DNA of 64,000 nt from Bin55 sp964572845 (GTDB taxonomy: Bacteria; Pseudomonadota; Gammaproteobacteria; Pseudomonadales; Azotimanducaceae). Position numbers and translations under genes: made by a program. The DNA lies in assembly GCA_964572845.1 (NCBI GenBank), contig CAZNFX010000006.1:1-64000 (forward strand), given 5' to 3'. Position 1 is the stretch's first letter. Each line of letters starts with the position of its first letter. The notes beneath the pieces are model-generated. The model had not been told where the DNA came from. It made no database searches and saw nothing but the letters and a program-made list of their open reading frames with translations. Positions 18,988-28,934 of this stretch are shown here, one piece after another.

Positions 18988-19630
18988 CCGATTTGCTGCT
19001 CTTGTTAACCTTAGGAAACTGCGGAGCTCATGCTAGGATTGACGGGCGATTCGACAGTTCCCACTCTAACGAAACGAGAATTCCACATTTGTTTTTGCAT
19101 GTTTAATGGAGTCAGTACGTATGGCGAACAAGCACTGCCAACAAGCACTTTTTTGAGTTTACCATGAATTTTTGATGTATTTGTCTTGTCTCAGGCACTG
19201 AGACCTGCCGAATCGCCTCGTAAATCTTGAGTCTATGAAGTGTAATGTCTAGTCTATTTGCAATCGCTAGTCATTCGCCACGGCGATTCACGACGTATTG
19301 AAGAGTGCCAATTGCCGTTGGTTTCGTGAGTGGACGTTGGGCTGCCGATCTCGATCCAAGGCGAGTCTAAGAGTTTTTGCCCTAGCCTAGTCCGAATGTG
19401 TGCGAACTAGCAAGCGAACGCGGGATTTGGTGGACTACGAGATTCCGGGCACGGCTCTGAGAGTGACTAGGCTCACATTAGCGACTACAACCCAAGCAAG
19501 CCTAGGTGAAATGACCGCGATTGAACCTGGAGTTGCCGCTAGGAACCTATGCACGACCATGCATGTCCAAAATCTTCTGCAGGCGTTAAAACCGCTTCGT
19601 AATTCTTAAGTGCGAGTTGCATCATCAACT
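18988..19630. other. Divergent intergenic region between haloperoxidase B and adhesin 2
   Basis: No gene or RNA is supported here. It should hold the promoter of the haloperoxidase pair on the minus strand, but I could not identify clear -35/-10 boxes. A short direct repeat, CAAGCACT, occurs twice near 19130-19150. Confidence 0.5.
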
Positions 19631-19704
19631 TTAGAAACAAATTGAAACAATTTGAAAAAGACTGCGTAAAGGGGTTGACAAATCGTTACTCTGTCGATTA
19701 CACT
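19631..19704 (+). promoter_or_regulatory. Promoter of the second giant adhesin with phased TTGAAAC repeats
   Basis: Three 10-bp-phased units, TTAGAAACAA, ATTGAAACAA and TTTGAAAAAG (19631-19660), end 14 bp before the -35 TTGACA (19675-19680). An 18-bp spacer separates this from the -10 TACACT (19699-19704). Layout and distance to the start codon (252 nt from the end of the -10) match adhesin 1 exactly, although most of the leader between differs. Confidence 0.7.
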
Positions 19705-19940
19705 TCACAAGGCTTTAGGTCGTGTGTAACTGTCTCGCTAAGAGTGGTTTCGTGTGTTTGTTGGCTTGGTATAGAAAACGTAGCAGCTGTGCCATTCAAC
19801 GCTGGACGTTCACATTTTTGAATCAAGTAGTCATCCATTATCGGACGACGGCTACCGGACGTGTAGCCTCGGTCCGATGTAATGCGTCAGATTTCTGCGA
19901 ATTTGCACGGCACAACACAACGCCGCGGTAGATTCGACAA

Positions 19941-22669
19941 CAGGAGGAAATCCACATGTTTAAACTACATTCGGTTGGGGGAGCGGACAAGGGAAGGTTC
20001 GGTTCTCTGCGACTAATTGCGCTGTCGGGCGTTGTGGCGGCCGGTCTGCTGAGCGCTCCGGCGCTGGCGCAGGCTACGGGCTGTGCGTTCACGGCTCCGG
20101 ATCCGGCGACGGACGCGGAGTGGGCCGAGGGCGCGACGGCGACGTCGGGCGCGATTGAGTTCACGGCGGGCACGGGTGGCGATGCGACGTTGCCGACGGT
20201 TGCCGATGCTGCGAATTGCGCCGGCGAGGGCGACGTTCAGTACACGCTGTTCATGGGTGGCGATCAGTTGATGGTCGCGTCGGGCGAGTCCTCGCTCACG
20301 CTGCTGACGATCATGTCGACGACCACGAACGGCACCGTGACGGTGACCACTACCGGCGCGGATGCGAGCAACGTGGCTGCAGGTGCCAGTGTCACTTACA
20401 CGGCGGGGGACGGCGATTTCCACAACGCGGCTCCGGTGGCCTTCGTGCTGAAGGCGGAGAAGGCGTTCAACGCCGGCGACACGGCCGAGTTCAGTTTCAC
20501 GGTCACGGTCAAGCCGACCGCGCATGGCACGGCTCCTGCGAACGTACGTTCCATAGCCGAGACGGCGCGGAGCATCTACGTGGAATGGACGGGCGACGGC
20601 AACAATTCGGACGCCACGGCCACGCCTCCGACGCCCGACACGTCGGCGACGCACTACGAGGTCACGGCGACCCCGGCGATGGGCGACCCCGTGACGATGA
20701 GGTTCGCGGACACGGCGACGGGTACGACGACCACTGCTACGCCGGACAACCCGAGGCAGTCCGGGACGGTCATGGGTCTGATGCCGAATACGCTGTACAC
20801 GATTACGGTGAAGGGCGTGAGCGGCAGCGGCTTCAGCGAGCGCGAGAGCGCTGCGTCCGACCCCACGGCCGATGCCACGGATTTGACTGCTGATCCCATC
20901 GTTCGCGGCGCCACGGCGACCACGATGATGGCGCGCGAGTCGGACGGCGAGGGAATGGCAGGCCCGTTCAAGCTGTCGACGGGCGAGCAGGTGGACATTG
21001 CCGTGAGCACGCTGATCGATCTCAGCGTCGGGGAGCAGGCTGGTGACACGTTTGACGCGGTGCGCGAGGGCATGAGTTTCATGTTCGCGGCGAGCCCGGG
21101 CAACGACGCGGTGTCGGTGGAGTACATCGACGACAACGACGACGACCACTCGGACGATCTGATTCGTCTGGTGGGCATGGGCGAGGGCACGTACACGGTC
21201 ACGGTGACCGCGACCAGCGGCATGTTCATGTTGACCGCGACGCTTCCGGTCTCCGTCATCGAGAACCACACGCCGATCTTCCGGATTTCCGAGGCGACGG
21301 TGGACTGGGACATCGACAATACCGGCGCCAATTTCCAGATCGACGTGATGGCGAACTTCGTCAGCGAGCAGATCACGGACGCGGACGCGGGCGACTGCGC
21401 CGGCAACGACAATGCCGACAACGAGATCAACTGCGACCACGAGCTGACCTTCACCCTGACGGGCGGCGCGGGCTATCTCCACATTCTGGAGGAGAACGAG
21501 AACGCGGGTCTGATCACGGCGGGTTCGCGGACCGATCCCGATCTTGAGGCGGTGGAGGACGGCCGGCAGTTCGAGCTGACCGTGACGGCCACCGACCAGT
21601 CGGGAGCGAAGGACACGATGAAGATCTTCGTGGACGTGATCGAGGGCAACGACGATCCGACCTTGGCCGAAGATGCGGCGGACATGTATCTGGAACCGTT
21701 CTCGGCGTCCAGGGGACGTGTTACGGAGACGGTCAACCTGGCCGACAACTTCACGGATCGCGAAGACGACGATCTGTGCTATGAGATAGCGTCCAGCAGT
21801 TTGGTGGACGACAACAACACGCCGACCGACGATACCGACGACATCACGCTGGCGGACGCCTCCTTGGCGGGCGCCTCGACGTGCATGAACGCCAATCTGA
21901 CGATCACGATGCGCGTGCCGTCCTTGGATCCGGAAGACGACGACTTCGCTCTGCTGGGACGCTACGGCACGGACACGGTTACGGTTTCGGTGCGGGCGCG
22001 TCAGCGCAACGCCGCCGACAATGCGCTGCCGACCGGCACGGTGACCGTCAGCGTCGACCTGGTCTACGGGCCGAACGTGGGTCCGAGCATCCGCACGGTC
22101 GCGCAGGTGACGGGCTCGGGCACGTTCGTGGCGACGGGCACGCACGAGATCGACGAGATGGAGGACATTCGTCTGACCTTCACCGCCGACGACGCGCAGC
22201 CGAACGGCGACCGGCTCTGCTGGAGCTCGCGCGGCAACTGCACGCCCTGCGAAGGCAGCGAGCCTGGCGCATACAGTCCTGCGGGATGGCCGCGGCCGAT
22301 CGACATCGAGAAGCGGAACTCCAACTCGGGCGCGGGACCCGTCTCGCACGAGTACGATCTGGTGATCCGCGGCACCGAGCGCTTGCGCGTTCCCTGGACG
22401 GGCAACTTCACGACGCGCGTGAACACCGACTTCGAGCGATCGGGCGGCACCTACACCATCAACCTGTGCGCGACGGACCTGTCGGGCGCGACGGACCGGT
22501 TGAGCTTCGAGGTGAAGATCAACGACGTCGAGGAGGCTCCGTACTTCACGGACGACTTCGATGAGCTCTACATGGTGGTCGGCGACTACTCCCAGGAGGT
22601 CAGCATCGCGCAGAAAGCTAGAGACGGGGACAGCCCAGACGAGACACTCAAATACGCTGCCAACTGCAT
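19941..22669 (+). repeat. 2,729-bp duplicated block, copy 2 (matches 4542-7270)
   Basis: This is the direct-repeat partner of the block in adhesin 1, in the same orientation, offset by 15,399 bases. It starts one base before AGGAGG and ends at the codon for Ile904, inside TLKYAANCI. The sequence just outside either edge is different. Confidence 0.92.
19942..19947 (+). promoter_or_regulatory. Ribosome binding site that fixes the adhesin 2 start
   Basis: AGGAGG lies 8 nt before ATG 19956, identical to adhesin 1. An in-frame TAG at 19929 excludes any upstream start. Confidence 0.88.
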
Positions 22670-25600
22670 TGCTGGCTGCAAAGGGGCAATTACAATTGCA
22701 GAAGATGATGGAATCTTACGGGTAACACCATCTCAGGACGAACTTGGTGACGCAGATACACACGATACCGTTGAAGTTGAAATCGAGGTATCGGCAACCG
22801 ATTCGACTGGACAGACCGCGTACAGCAAGATCGTGGTTACGGTCAAAGATCGCAATAATGCTCCCACGTTTGCTGACGGCCTGACAGGCGTGTCCTACAC
22901 GGTGCCGGAAAACAGCGGCGTGGGGACGAAAATCGGTGCGCCATTGGCGATTACCGATGCAGATGCCAACGATGTGCTTAGCACTGAAGTTACTGGTTCA
23001 GACAGGTTTGGATCGAGCATAGTCAAGATCAGTGAACCCGACGAAGACGATCGCTTTGGCATTCAAATTGCGGTAGCAAAGGCTGGCCTCGATTTCGAGA
23101 GCGACCAGAATTCCTTTGATGTTGCAGTAGTGGTTGAGGACGAATACGGTGGATCCTCGAGCATCGATGTACGCATCGACTTGACTGACAAGAATGAACC
23201 TCCCACAAAGACTCCTGGCGATATTGCAGACCAGCGAATCCTCGTCGGACTAACGTTATGTGAAATCAAAGCCAGCGATCACTTCAAGGATCCCGACCAC
23301 CGCGACCAGCAGGCAGGATTGCTAATTGACGCAAATTCAACGCGGCCGGGCGACGCCTCTGTGCAAGTCGTGGACAACAACGACATCTGCATAACTGGTA
23401 ATCACGTGGGTAGCGGCCCCTCACGAATCAAGATAACTGCTACAGATCGCGAGGGTCTATCGGTATTCAAGAACTTCCTTGTTACGGTCGAAGCCAACAT
23501 GCCGCCGATGGTTTTGGCGGAAATCGAGGACATGACTGCTCAGGAAGGTGGTCGAATTGCATATGACATCAATTTGAATGCACACTTTGACGACGGCGAT
23601 CCTACCTACATGGAAGAACTTAGCTACGCTGTCGACATCGACGATCCAGGCGATGTTGCTACGGGTGCACTCGTTGGCAATGGATCGATGCTCCGAATCT
23701 ATGGCGACACGAAAGGATTCGCCAATGTAACGGTGACGGCTACGGATCAAAACGGACAGTCGATATCTGACACCTTTGAGGTTCAAGTTATTCGCAACTA
23801 TGCACCTGTGGCCGACCACAGTGCGATTGCGAATCACGAGCAGTACATCGGCAAGGAGTACGATCCCATAGATGCCACAACGGCATTCATGGATGAAGGT
23901 GACGAGCTCACCTACGCGATCACAACTTCGAACCCCGATATCGCAACTGTTGCCATTAAGTACGACGAAATGGGTGGTCCCTGGATCGTAGCGCATTTGC
24001 ACTCGCCTGGAACCGTACACGTCACGATGACGGCGACGGACTCTGCAAGGCAATCTGCAACAGTGTCGTTCGAACTTTTGGTTCACCCAAGGAACGACTT
24101 CCCTGTCGTGGCCAATGCGATTGCCGACTTGGAGATCATCGAGCTGCGTTCCATGGACATCATGCTCGCAGACGTCTTCACGGATGACTACGACACAATC
24201 GACATTGAAGTCGTTAACGAAGACGAAGGCGTAGCTGACGTTGTTCATCGAATGAGGGAAAACCTGATTCGAGTATATGCCAACGCACCCGGCATGACCA
24301 ATGTAACGGTTACGGCGACCGACGATATTGGCCAGTCCGTTGTTGACAGTTTTGTCATCACGGTAGTGCCCAATCACCCGCCAGTCGTTGCTAACGCAAT
24401 ACCCGACCAATCGGTGATCGTGTACAAGTCCATTGACATATCGCTTGCCGGAGTATTTTCCGATGCAAACGACGATCCATTGGACATTACGGCTGAATCG
24501 GCTAATGAAGACATAGCTACCGTTGAGCTCATGAAGTCTTCTGGTGAGGCATCGGCAGATGATCACCCCGACGAGGAATACGTTCTGAGAATTACGGGCG
24601 TTTCGGTCGACTCGACGACAATCATTCTTACTGCAACGGATCCTGGTGATCTGTCTGTGCAGCACAAGTTTGAGATCGAAGTTGAAAGCGACAAGCCTTT
24701 CGTAGTTGAAGGAAACGAAATTCCCGATCAGATGCTTGATGTGACTATGCCCATCATGGTGTCTATTGACGGCGTATTTGGCGATCCGGAAGACGAAGAG
24801 CTGACCTATTCCGTTGCAACTGCCGACGAAGGTGTTGCTACGGCCATGATTGAAGGTACAGACCTGACGATTACTGGTGTCATGGTCGGCGAAACGACCG
24901 GAACGGTGACTGCAACAGATCCATATGGCAATTACGCGATGGATACGTTCAACATAACGGTCATCAATGCTGGGCCCATGGTTGTGGGTGAGATTGAAGA
25001 TCAAACCTTGACGGTAGTCGATCCAGCAATGGTTGATGTTGCTGATGCCTTCATGGACCCAGACGGCGATGAGTTGACCTACAGCGCCACTTCATCGAAC
25101 GAAGATGCGGCAACGGTCAGCGTCGAAGGATCGGAGGTAACGATCACAGGCGTGAAAGTTGGTGAAACGATGGTTACGGTAACCGCCATGGATCCAGCTG
25201 GGCTCTATGTCATGACGAGCTTCATGGCAACGGTCGAGAATGCCGCGCCGATGTTTGTCAACGCAGTTGAGGATCAAACCCTTACCGTAGTTGCTCCAGT
25301 CAGCGTTTCCGTCATGGATACCTTCATGGATCCGGACGGAGACGAATTGACCTTCAGTGCGACATCTTCCAATGAAGATGCTGCAACAGTAAGCGTTGAC
25401 GGCTACATGGTTACCGTAACAGGCGTGAAGCGTGGCGAAACCATGATCACGGTTACTGCTACCGATCCAGGCGGCCTTTACGCGATGACCACCTTCATGG
25501 CTACGGTTGTGAATGCGGCTCCGATGGTTGCCAATGAGATTGACGACCAGACTCTTACAGTTGTCGATCCCGCGATGGTTTCGATTGCGGATACCTTCAT

Positions 25601-27806
25601 GGATCCGGATGGCGACGAAATGACCTACAGTGTCATGTCGTCGAACGAAGCTGCAGCAACTGCCTCTTTGGACGGCACCGATCTCATGATCACCGGCGTC
25701 AAAGTTGGAATGACCACGATTACGGTTACGGCGACAGATCCAGAGGGTCTCTACGTGATGACTTCATTCGAAGCCGAAGTGGAGAACGCCGCACCGCAGA
25801 TGGTCGGCACTTTGGACGATCAAGTTGTAACCCGAGGAGAACCGATTACGGTTTCGATAGCTGGGGTATTCATGGATCCTGATGGCGATCCTCTCAGCTA
25901 CGGCACTGCATCCGATGATGCTTCGATAGCTACGGCCTCGATTTCTGGCGAGAGCATGACCGTTGACGGTTTGGCTCCCGGTACAACCTCGATCACTGTA
26001 ACGGCGAGCGATCCTGATGGACTCAGTGCGTCCGGTTCGTTCTCGGTAAGGGTTGAGACGATACCCGAGGCGGTTGGAAGGATTGCGGACGTAACACTGC
26101 AGGTCGGTGGCGATTCCATGACTATGAGCATCGCTCAGTACTTCGAGGATGACGATGGCGATGCGTTGACGTATACCGTTGCCGCCTCAGGCAATGCTGC
26201 GACGGCTTCCATAGCTGGAGCGGATCTGACGCTAGCTCCATTCACACGAGGATCGAGCGGCATCACCATTACGGCAGCTGATCCCAAGGGACGCAGCGTT
26301 ACGCAATCATTCACCGCGAATGTGAGCGACAGCGAACTGCGCGATGTAGCTGAGATGGCTTTGGCACATCACGGACGCGCAATTCTCTCCGCCACATCCG
26401 CTGCGTTTGGGTCGCGTCTGGAAGGTGATCGGGCGAATTCGGGACTGTCCTTCGGGCGGTTCTCGCAATACATGCCCCTCAAGGAAGGTGAGATTGCCAC
26501 GGGTGGCAACACTGCACTATCCGGAGGTGGTTCGACATTTAGAGATGTCTCTAACGCCAGCTGGACTGGATCCACAAGCTCGATGTCGCCACAGGCTACT
26601 GGTTCGGCCTCAATTCCGAACGTCTCGAACTTCCTTAATCCACAGAGCCTGAGGAACTTCTCCCATACGCTCAATGGAAATGGCGGTGTGGGTTCCTGGT
26701 CGATCTGGGGCGGGTTTGACACTCAAACCTTCGAAGGCATGGGGTACGAAGGCGATGCGACGTCGTTGTTCCTTGGAGCAGACCTGCAGTCCCATCAGTG
26801 TTGGCTGTTCGGTGTAGCGATTGCCAACAACACTGGTGAGAGCGATTACACATGGGGAACGGCCACGCAAACGATGGAGACGTCGCTAACGACGATCCTG
26901 CCCTACGTAAGGTACGAACCCACCACTGGCGACACTTCCGTTTGGGGAGTAGTCGGCAGCGGTTCTGGAGAAGCGGAATCAACCGTGGTCAATGCTGACA
27001 ACCAAACTAGCGACTTGTCGTTTACTTTGGGGCTTGGTGGAATACGACACGACTTTGGCGAAACCGGCAACTTCAACCTTGCTGTTAGAGCCGATGTTGG
27101 AGTTGCCAACATTGAAACCGCAAGTGGCGATGGTGCGATTGACGGACTGTCAGCTGGCGTGAATCGACTCCGTGCAGGAATCGAGGCGTCAATGAATGTA
27201 GATCCCGGCAATGGCGGTTCGCTTACGCCTTTCGGCGAAGTCGCGGTCCGCAATGATGGCGGCGATGGAGTCACTGGGACGGGGCTTGAAGTCGCAGGCG
27301 GTGTTCGATTCTCGCAGGATGCGTTCAGCTTTGAGGCGCGTGGTCGCATGACCGCAGCCCACGGCGGCGAGGACTTCAGCGAGCAGGGAATCAGCGTTGT
27401 AGCGGCTTTCCGACCATCAGGCGATGGATCGGGGCTTTCTCTATCCATTGAACCGCGTTGGGGTCAGACAACTTCGACAACCCAGAGCTTTGTCTGGAAC
27501 GAAACAGCTACTATTGGCGTAGGTTCGGTACTTCCCGAATCGAACGTGTTGCGAAACGACAATGGCAAGTCCATTGATACCGTCTTGGGATATGGATTCC
27601 GAGTGGGTGGCGATCGCTACATGTTCAGACCGTTTTTAGACGTTCGCTCCGGCAGCGCCAGCGGCAAATCGACTCTCTTAGGCGCAGAGCTCAAGAATTT
27701 GGTTCCTGGACCCATGTCTATCGAGACGAGGTTCGTCTTCGGCAAGATGGACTTTGGAGAATCCAGTCAGAGCCAGATTGGCTTGGATGCTCGGATAGTC
27801 TTCTAG
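19956..27806 (+). CDS. Giant FnIII/cadherin-like repeat autotransporter adhesin, copy 2 (2,616 aa)
   Basis: Residues 1-904 match adhesin 1: a 40-residue signal peptide, an FnIII-like domain and cadherin-like units with a Cys cluster. The remainder is diverged and longer. It includes at least five tandem Ig-like repeats of exactly 91 residues (about 1590-2040; DPDGDELTYSATSSN, TITGVKVGETMVTVTA). These lead to a helical linker (about 2124-2160, SELRDVAEMALAHHGRAIL) and a beta-barrel of about 380 residues that ends in ARIVF. Barrel motifs are shared with both paralogues (LNGNGGVGSWSIW, GTATQTMET, RNDGGDGVTGTG). It is a likely surface adhesin with a calcium-stabilised stalk; the ligand is unknown. 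The extra repeats account for much of the length difference from adhesin 1. Confidence 0.9.
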   Translation: MFKLHSVGGADKGRFGSLRLIALSGVVAAGLLSAPALAQATGCAFTAPDPATDAEWAEGATATSGAIEFTAGTGGDATLPTVADAANCAGEGDVQYTLFMGGDQLMVASGESSLTLLTIMSTTTNGTVTVTTTGADASNVAAGASVTYTAGDGDFHNAAPVAFVLKAEKAFNAGDTAEFSFTVTVKPTAHGTAPANVRSIAETARSIYVEWTGDGNNSDATATPPTPDTSATHYEVTATPAMGDPVTMRFADTATGTTTTATPDNPRQSGTVMGLMPNTLYTITVKGVSGSGFSERESAASDPTADATDLTADPIVRGATATTMMARESDGEGMAGPFKLSTGEQVDIAVSTLIDLSVGEQAGDTFDAVREGMSFMFAASPGNDAVSVEYIDDNDDDHSDDLIRLVGMGEGTYTVTVTATSGMFMLTATLPVSVIENHTPIFRISEATVDWDIDNTGANFQIDVMANFVSEQITDADAGDCAGNDNADNEINCDHELTFTLTGGAGYLHILEENENAGLITAGSRTDPDLEAVEDGRQFELTVTATDQSGAKDTMKIFVDVIEGNDDPTLAEDAADMYLEPFSASRGRVTETVNLADNFTDREDDDLCYEIASSSLVDDNNTPTDDTDDITLADASLAGASTCMNANLTITMRVPSLDPEDDDFALLGRYGTDTVTVSVRARQRNAADNALPTGTVTVSVDLVYGPNVGPSIRTVAQVTGSGTFVATGTHEIDEMEDIRLTFTADDAQPNGDRLCWSSRGNCTPCEGSEPGAYSPAGWPRPIDIEKRNSNSGAGPVSHEYDLVIRGTERLRVPWTGNFTTRVNTDFERSGGTYTINLCATDLSGATDRLSFEVKINDVEEAPYFTDDFDELYMVVGDYSQEVSIAQKARDGDSPDETLKYAANCIAGCKGAITIAEDDGILRVTPSQDELGDADTHDTVEVEIEVSATDSTGQTAYSKIVVTVKDRNNAPTFADGLTGVSYTVPENSGVGTKIGAPLAITDADANDVLSTEVTGSDRFGSSIVKISEPDEDDRFGIQIAVAKAGLDFESDQNSFDVAVVVEDEYGGSSSIDVRIDLTDKNEPPTKTPGDIADQRILVGLTLCEIKASDHFKDPDHRDQQAGLLIDANSTRPGDASVQVVDNNDICITGNHVGSGPSRIKITATDREGLSVFKNFLVTVEANMPPMVLAEIEDMTAQEGGRIAYDINLNAHFDDGDPTYMEELSYAVDIDDPGDVATGALVGNGSMLRIYGDTKGFANVTVTATDQNGQSISDTFEVQVIRNYAPVADHSAIANHEQYIGKEYDPIDATTAFMDEGDELTYAITTSNPDIATVAIKYDEMGGPWIVAHLHSPGTVHVTMTATDSARQSATVSFELLVHPRNDFPVVANAIADLEIIELRSMDIMLADVFTDDYDTIDIEVVNEDEGVADVVHRMRENLIRVYANAPGMTNVTVTATDDIGQSVVDSFVITVVPNHPPVVANAIPDQSVIVYKSIDISLAGVFSDANDDPLDITAESANEDIATVELMKSSGEASADDHPDEEYVLRITGVSVDSTTIILTATDPGDLSVQHKFEIEVESDKPFVVEGNEIPDQMLDVTMPIMVSIDGVFGDPEDEELTYSVATADEGVATAMIEGTDLTITGVMVGETTGTVTATDPYGNYAMDTFNITVINAGPMVVGEIEDQTLTVVDPAMVDVADAFMDPDGDELTYSATSSNEDAATVSVEGSEVTITGVKVGETMVTVTAMDPAGLYVMTSFMATVENAAPMFVNAVEDQTLTVVAPVSVSVMDTFMDPDGDELTFSATSSNEDAATVSVDGYMVTVTGVKRGETMITVTATDPGGLYAMTTFMATVVNAAPMVANEIDDQTLTVVDPAMVSIADTFMDPDGDEMTYSVMSSNEAAATASLDGTDLMITGVKVGMTTITVTATDPEGLYVMTSFEAEVENAAPQMVGTLDDQVVTRGEPITVSIAGVFMDPDGDPLSYGTASDDASIATASISGESMTVDGLAPGTTSITVTASDPDGLSASGSFSVRVETIPEAVGRIADVTLQVGGDSMTMSIAQYFEDDDGDALTYTVAASGNAATASIAGADLTLAPFTRGSSGITITAADPKGRSVTQSFTANVSDSELRDVAEMALAHHGRAILSATSAAFGSRLEGDRANSGLSFGRFSQYMPLKEGEIATGGNTALSGGGSTFRDVSNASWTGSTSSMSPQATGSASIPNVSNFLNPQSLRNFSHTLNGNGGVGSWSIWGGFDTQTFEGMGYEGDATSLFLGADLQSHQCWLFGVAIANNTGESDYTWGTATQTMETSLTTILPYVRYEPTTGDTSVWGVVGSGSGEAESTVVNADNQTSDLSFTLGLGGIRHDFGETGNFNLAVRADVGVANIETASGDGAIDGLSAGVNRLRAGIEASMNVDPGNGGSLTPFGEVAVRNDGGDGVTGTGLEVAGGVRFSQDAFSFEARGRMTAAHGGEDFSEQGISVVAAFRPSGDGSGLSLSIEPRWGQTTSTTQSFVWNETATIGVGSVLPESNVLRNDNGKSIDTVLGYGFRVGGDRYMFRPFLDVRSGSASGKSTLLGAELKNLVPGPMSIETRFVFGKMDFGESSQSQIGLDARIVF
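24720..26060 (+). repeat. Tandem 273-bp (91-aa) repeats inside adhesin 2
   Basis: The conserved codon before the DPDGD/DPEDE motif falls at 24777, 25050, 25323, 25596 and 25869, exactly 273 bp apart each time. Sequence similarity is highest among the middle units (CTTCATGGAYCC). The perfect phase indicates unit duplication or recombination without indels. Confidence 0.85.
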
Positions 27807-27823
27807 TCAACATTAGCTAAACG

Positions 27824-27902
27824 GTCACCTGCCGACGAAGTCGGCAGGTGACTTCTACAATCGAGGCGTTGGACTCGCCAGAGTCCAACGCTTTCTTCTT
27901 TT
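27824..27902 (+). terminator. Paired hairpins ending adhesin 2 transcription
   Basis: The first hairpin pairs 27824-27836 with 27840-27852 (13 bp, perfect, 3-nt loop). The second pairs 27866-27876 with 27881-27891 (11 bp, perfect) and is followed by TTTCTTCTTTT. The arrangement matches adhesin 1, although the stem sequences differ. Confidence 0.85.
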
Positions 27903-27923
27903 CAACCACAAATGGGGAACGAC

Positions 27924-28934
27924 ATGGAAGGCACCAAATTCTTGACGGGCAGAAACTACGGTAGGTCAATTCGTGAAGTTTCGATGACTGGTTCAGAACT
28001 TGACGTTGCGGTATCGTATTGGACTGAAGACATAATGCGATTGCATCAATTGCTCGATACGGCTAGATTGACCTCTGGGCCAAGAATGCGAGTCATTTGT
28101 GATTTATTCCATCGCGCTTGCCATTGGGCGCCGGTTGAGGAACTCAGGGATTGCAACGTTGAGGTTAGGAGATTACAAGGTTTACACGCTAAAGTGTGGA
28201 TATGCGAATCCCACGTCATCATTGGTTCGGCGAATTCGTCCAACTCAGCGTTGCACCTCACTCAATCTGATCGAAGGAACGAAGAAGCCGGAGTGAAACT
28301 TGACAACGCTAGTGTGATTGAAGACGCAAGAAGGTGGTTTGGCAAGATCTGGGGTCTCGCAACACCTGTGACGGATCAAGACATTGACTGGAAAAAGGAA
28401 AACCATCCAAATCCCGAGAACGGTGGTGGGAGTGGCGCGGGTCACTCTCATGACGATCAGAGTGACGAAATGCACACTTTCGAAGAGCTAGTGGGAGAAT
28501 CAGCAGCACGGAATTATCGTGAAGTCCTTGAATCGTTGGGATTTGACTATGCTGGGAGACCTGGGAACTTGAGAAAACAGTTCGACAATATTGAAAATGC
28601 AAATGTCTTTTCCGCGGAATTGGTTGACGCAATTCAATTGCTTGTTGTAGAAGCGTGTGGTGCGGGCAGCTTTGGGGACGAAATTCTAGTGCCGCCAGGA
28701 TTCTTAGAGCCATCTGGGTTTGCAAAACGTGTTCTTCACGAACGAATTGCAAACCTAGTAGTGGGTCTCCAACACCGCAATCTCAAATTGGTTCAAGGCG
28801 AAGCTCAAAATGAGTTGACTTACAGCTTGAGACTCTCAAGCAAGAGAACGGGTATGAAAAGCGTTGCGGTTCTAACTCTTTTGGGCAGGTGGATAGAGGC
28901 ATGTCAAGACCGTCCGGCGAGTATTATTGAATGA
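27924..28934 (+). CDS. PLD-family (HKD-like) nuclease-type protein, 336 aa
   Basis: The N-terminal half has a phospholipase-D-like fold signature: LHAKVWICESHVIIGSANSS, with H88 and K90 followed by the GSAN turn. Only one HKD half-motif is present, as in dimeric PLD-type nucleases such as BfiI/Nuc relatives. Residues about 160-185 are a Gly/His/Asp-rich linker. The C-terminal part is helical and unassigned. ATG 27924 has GGGGA just upstream; ATG 27912 is in frame but lacks a binding site and sits 10 nt after the adhesin 2 terminator. The gene opens a run of defence-like genes, so a DNA-cleaving defence role is plausible. Lipid hydrolysis is unlikely because there is no export signal. Confidence 0.7.
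   Translation: MEGTKFLTGRNYGRSIREVSMTGSELDVAVSYWTEDIMRLHQLLDTARLTSGPRMRVICDLFHRACHWAPVEELRDCNVEVRRLQGLHAKVWICESHVIIGSANSSNSALHLTQSDRRNEEAGVKLDNASVIEDARRWFGKIWGLATPVTDQDIDWKKENHPNPENGGGSGAGHSHDDQSDEMHTFEELVGESAARNYREVLESLGFDYAGRPGNLRKQFDNIENANVFSAELVDAIQLLVVEACGAGSFGDEILVPPGFLEPSGFAKRVLHERIANLVVGLQHRNLKLVQGEAQNELTYSLRLSSKRTGMKSVAVLTLLGRWIEACQDRPASIIE

Noticed and set aside
4557..27806. Diversity-generating retroelement acting on the adhesins
   Set aside because: There is no reverse transcriptase, and the matching block is the N-terminal half, not a short adenine-mutated 3' repeat.
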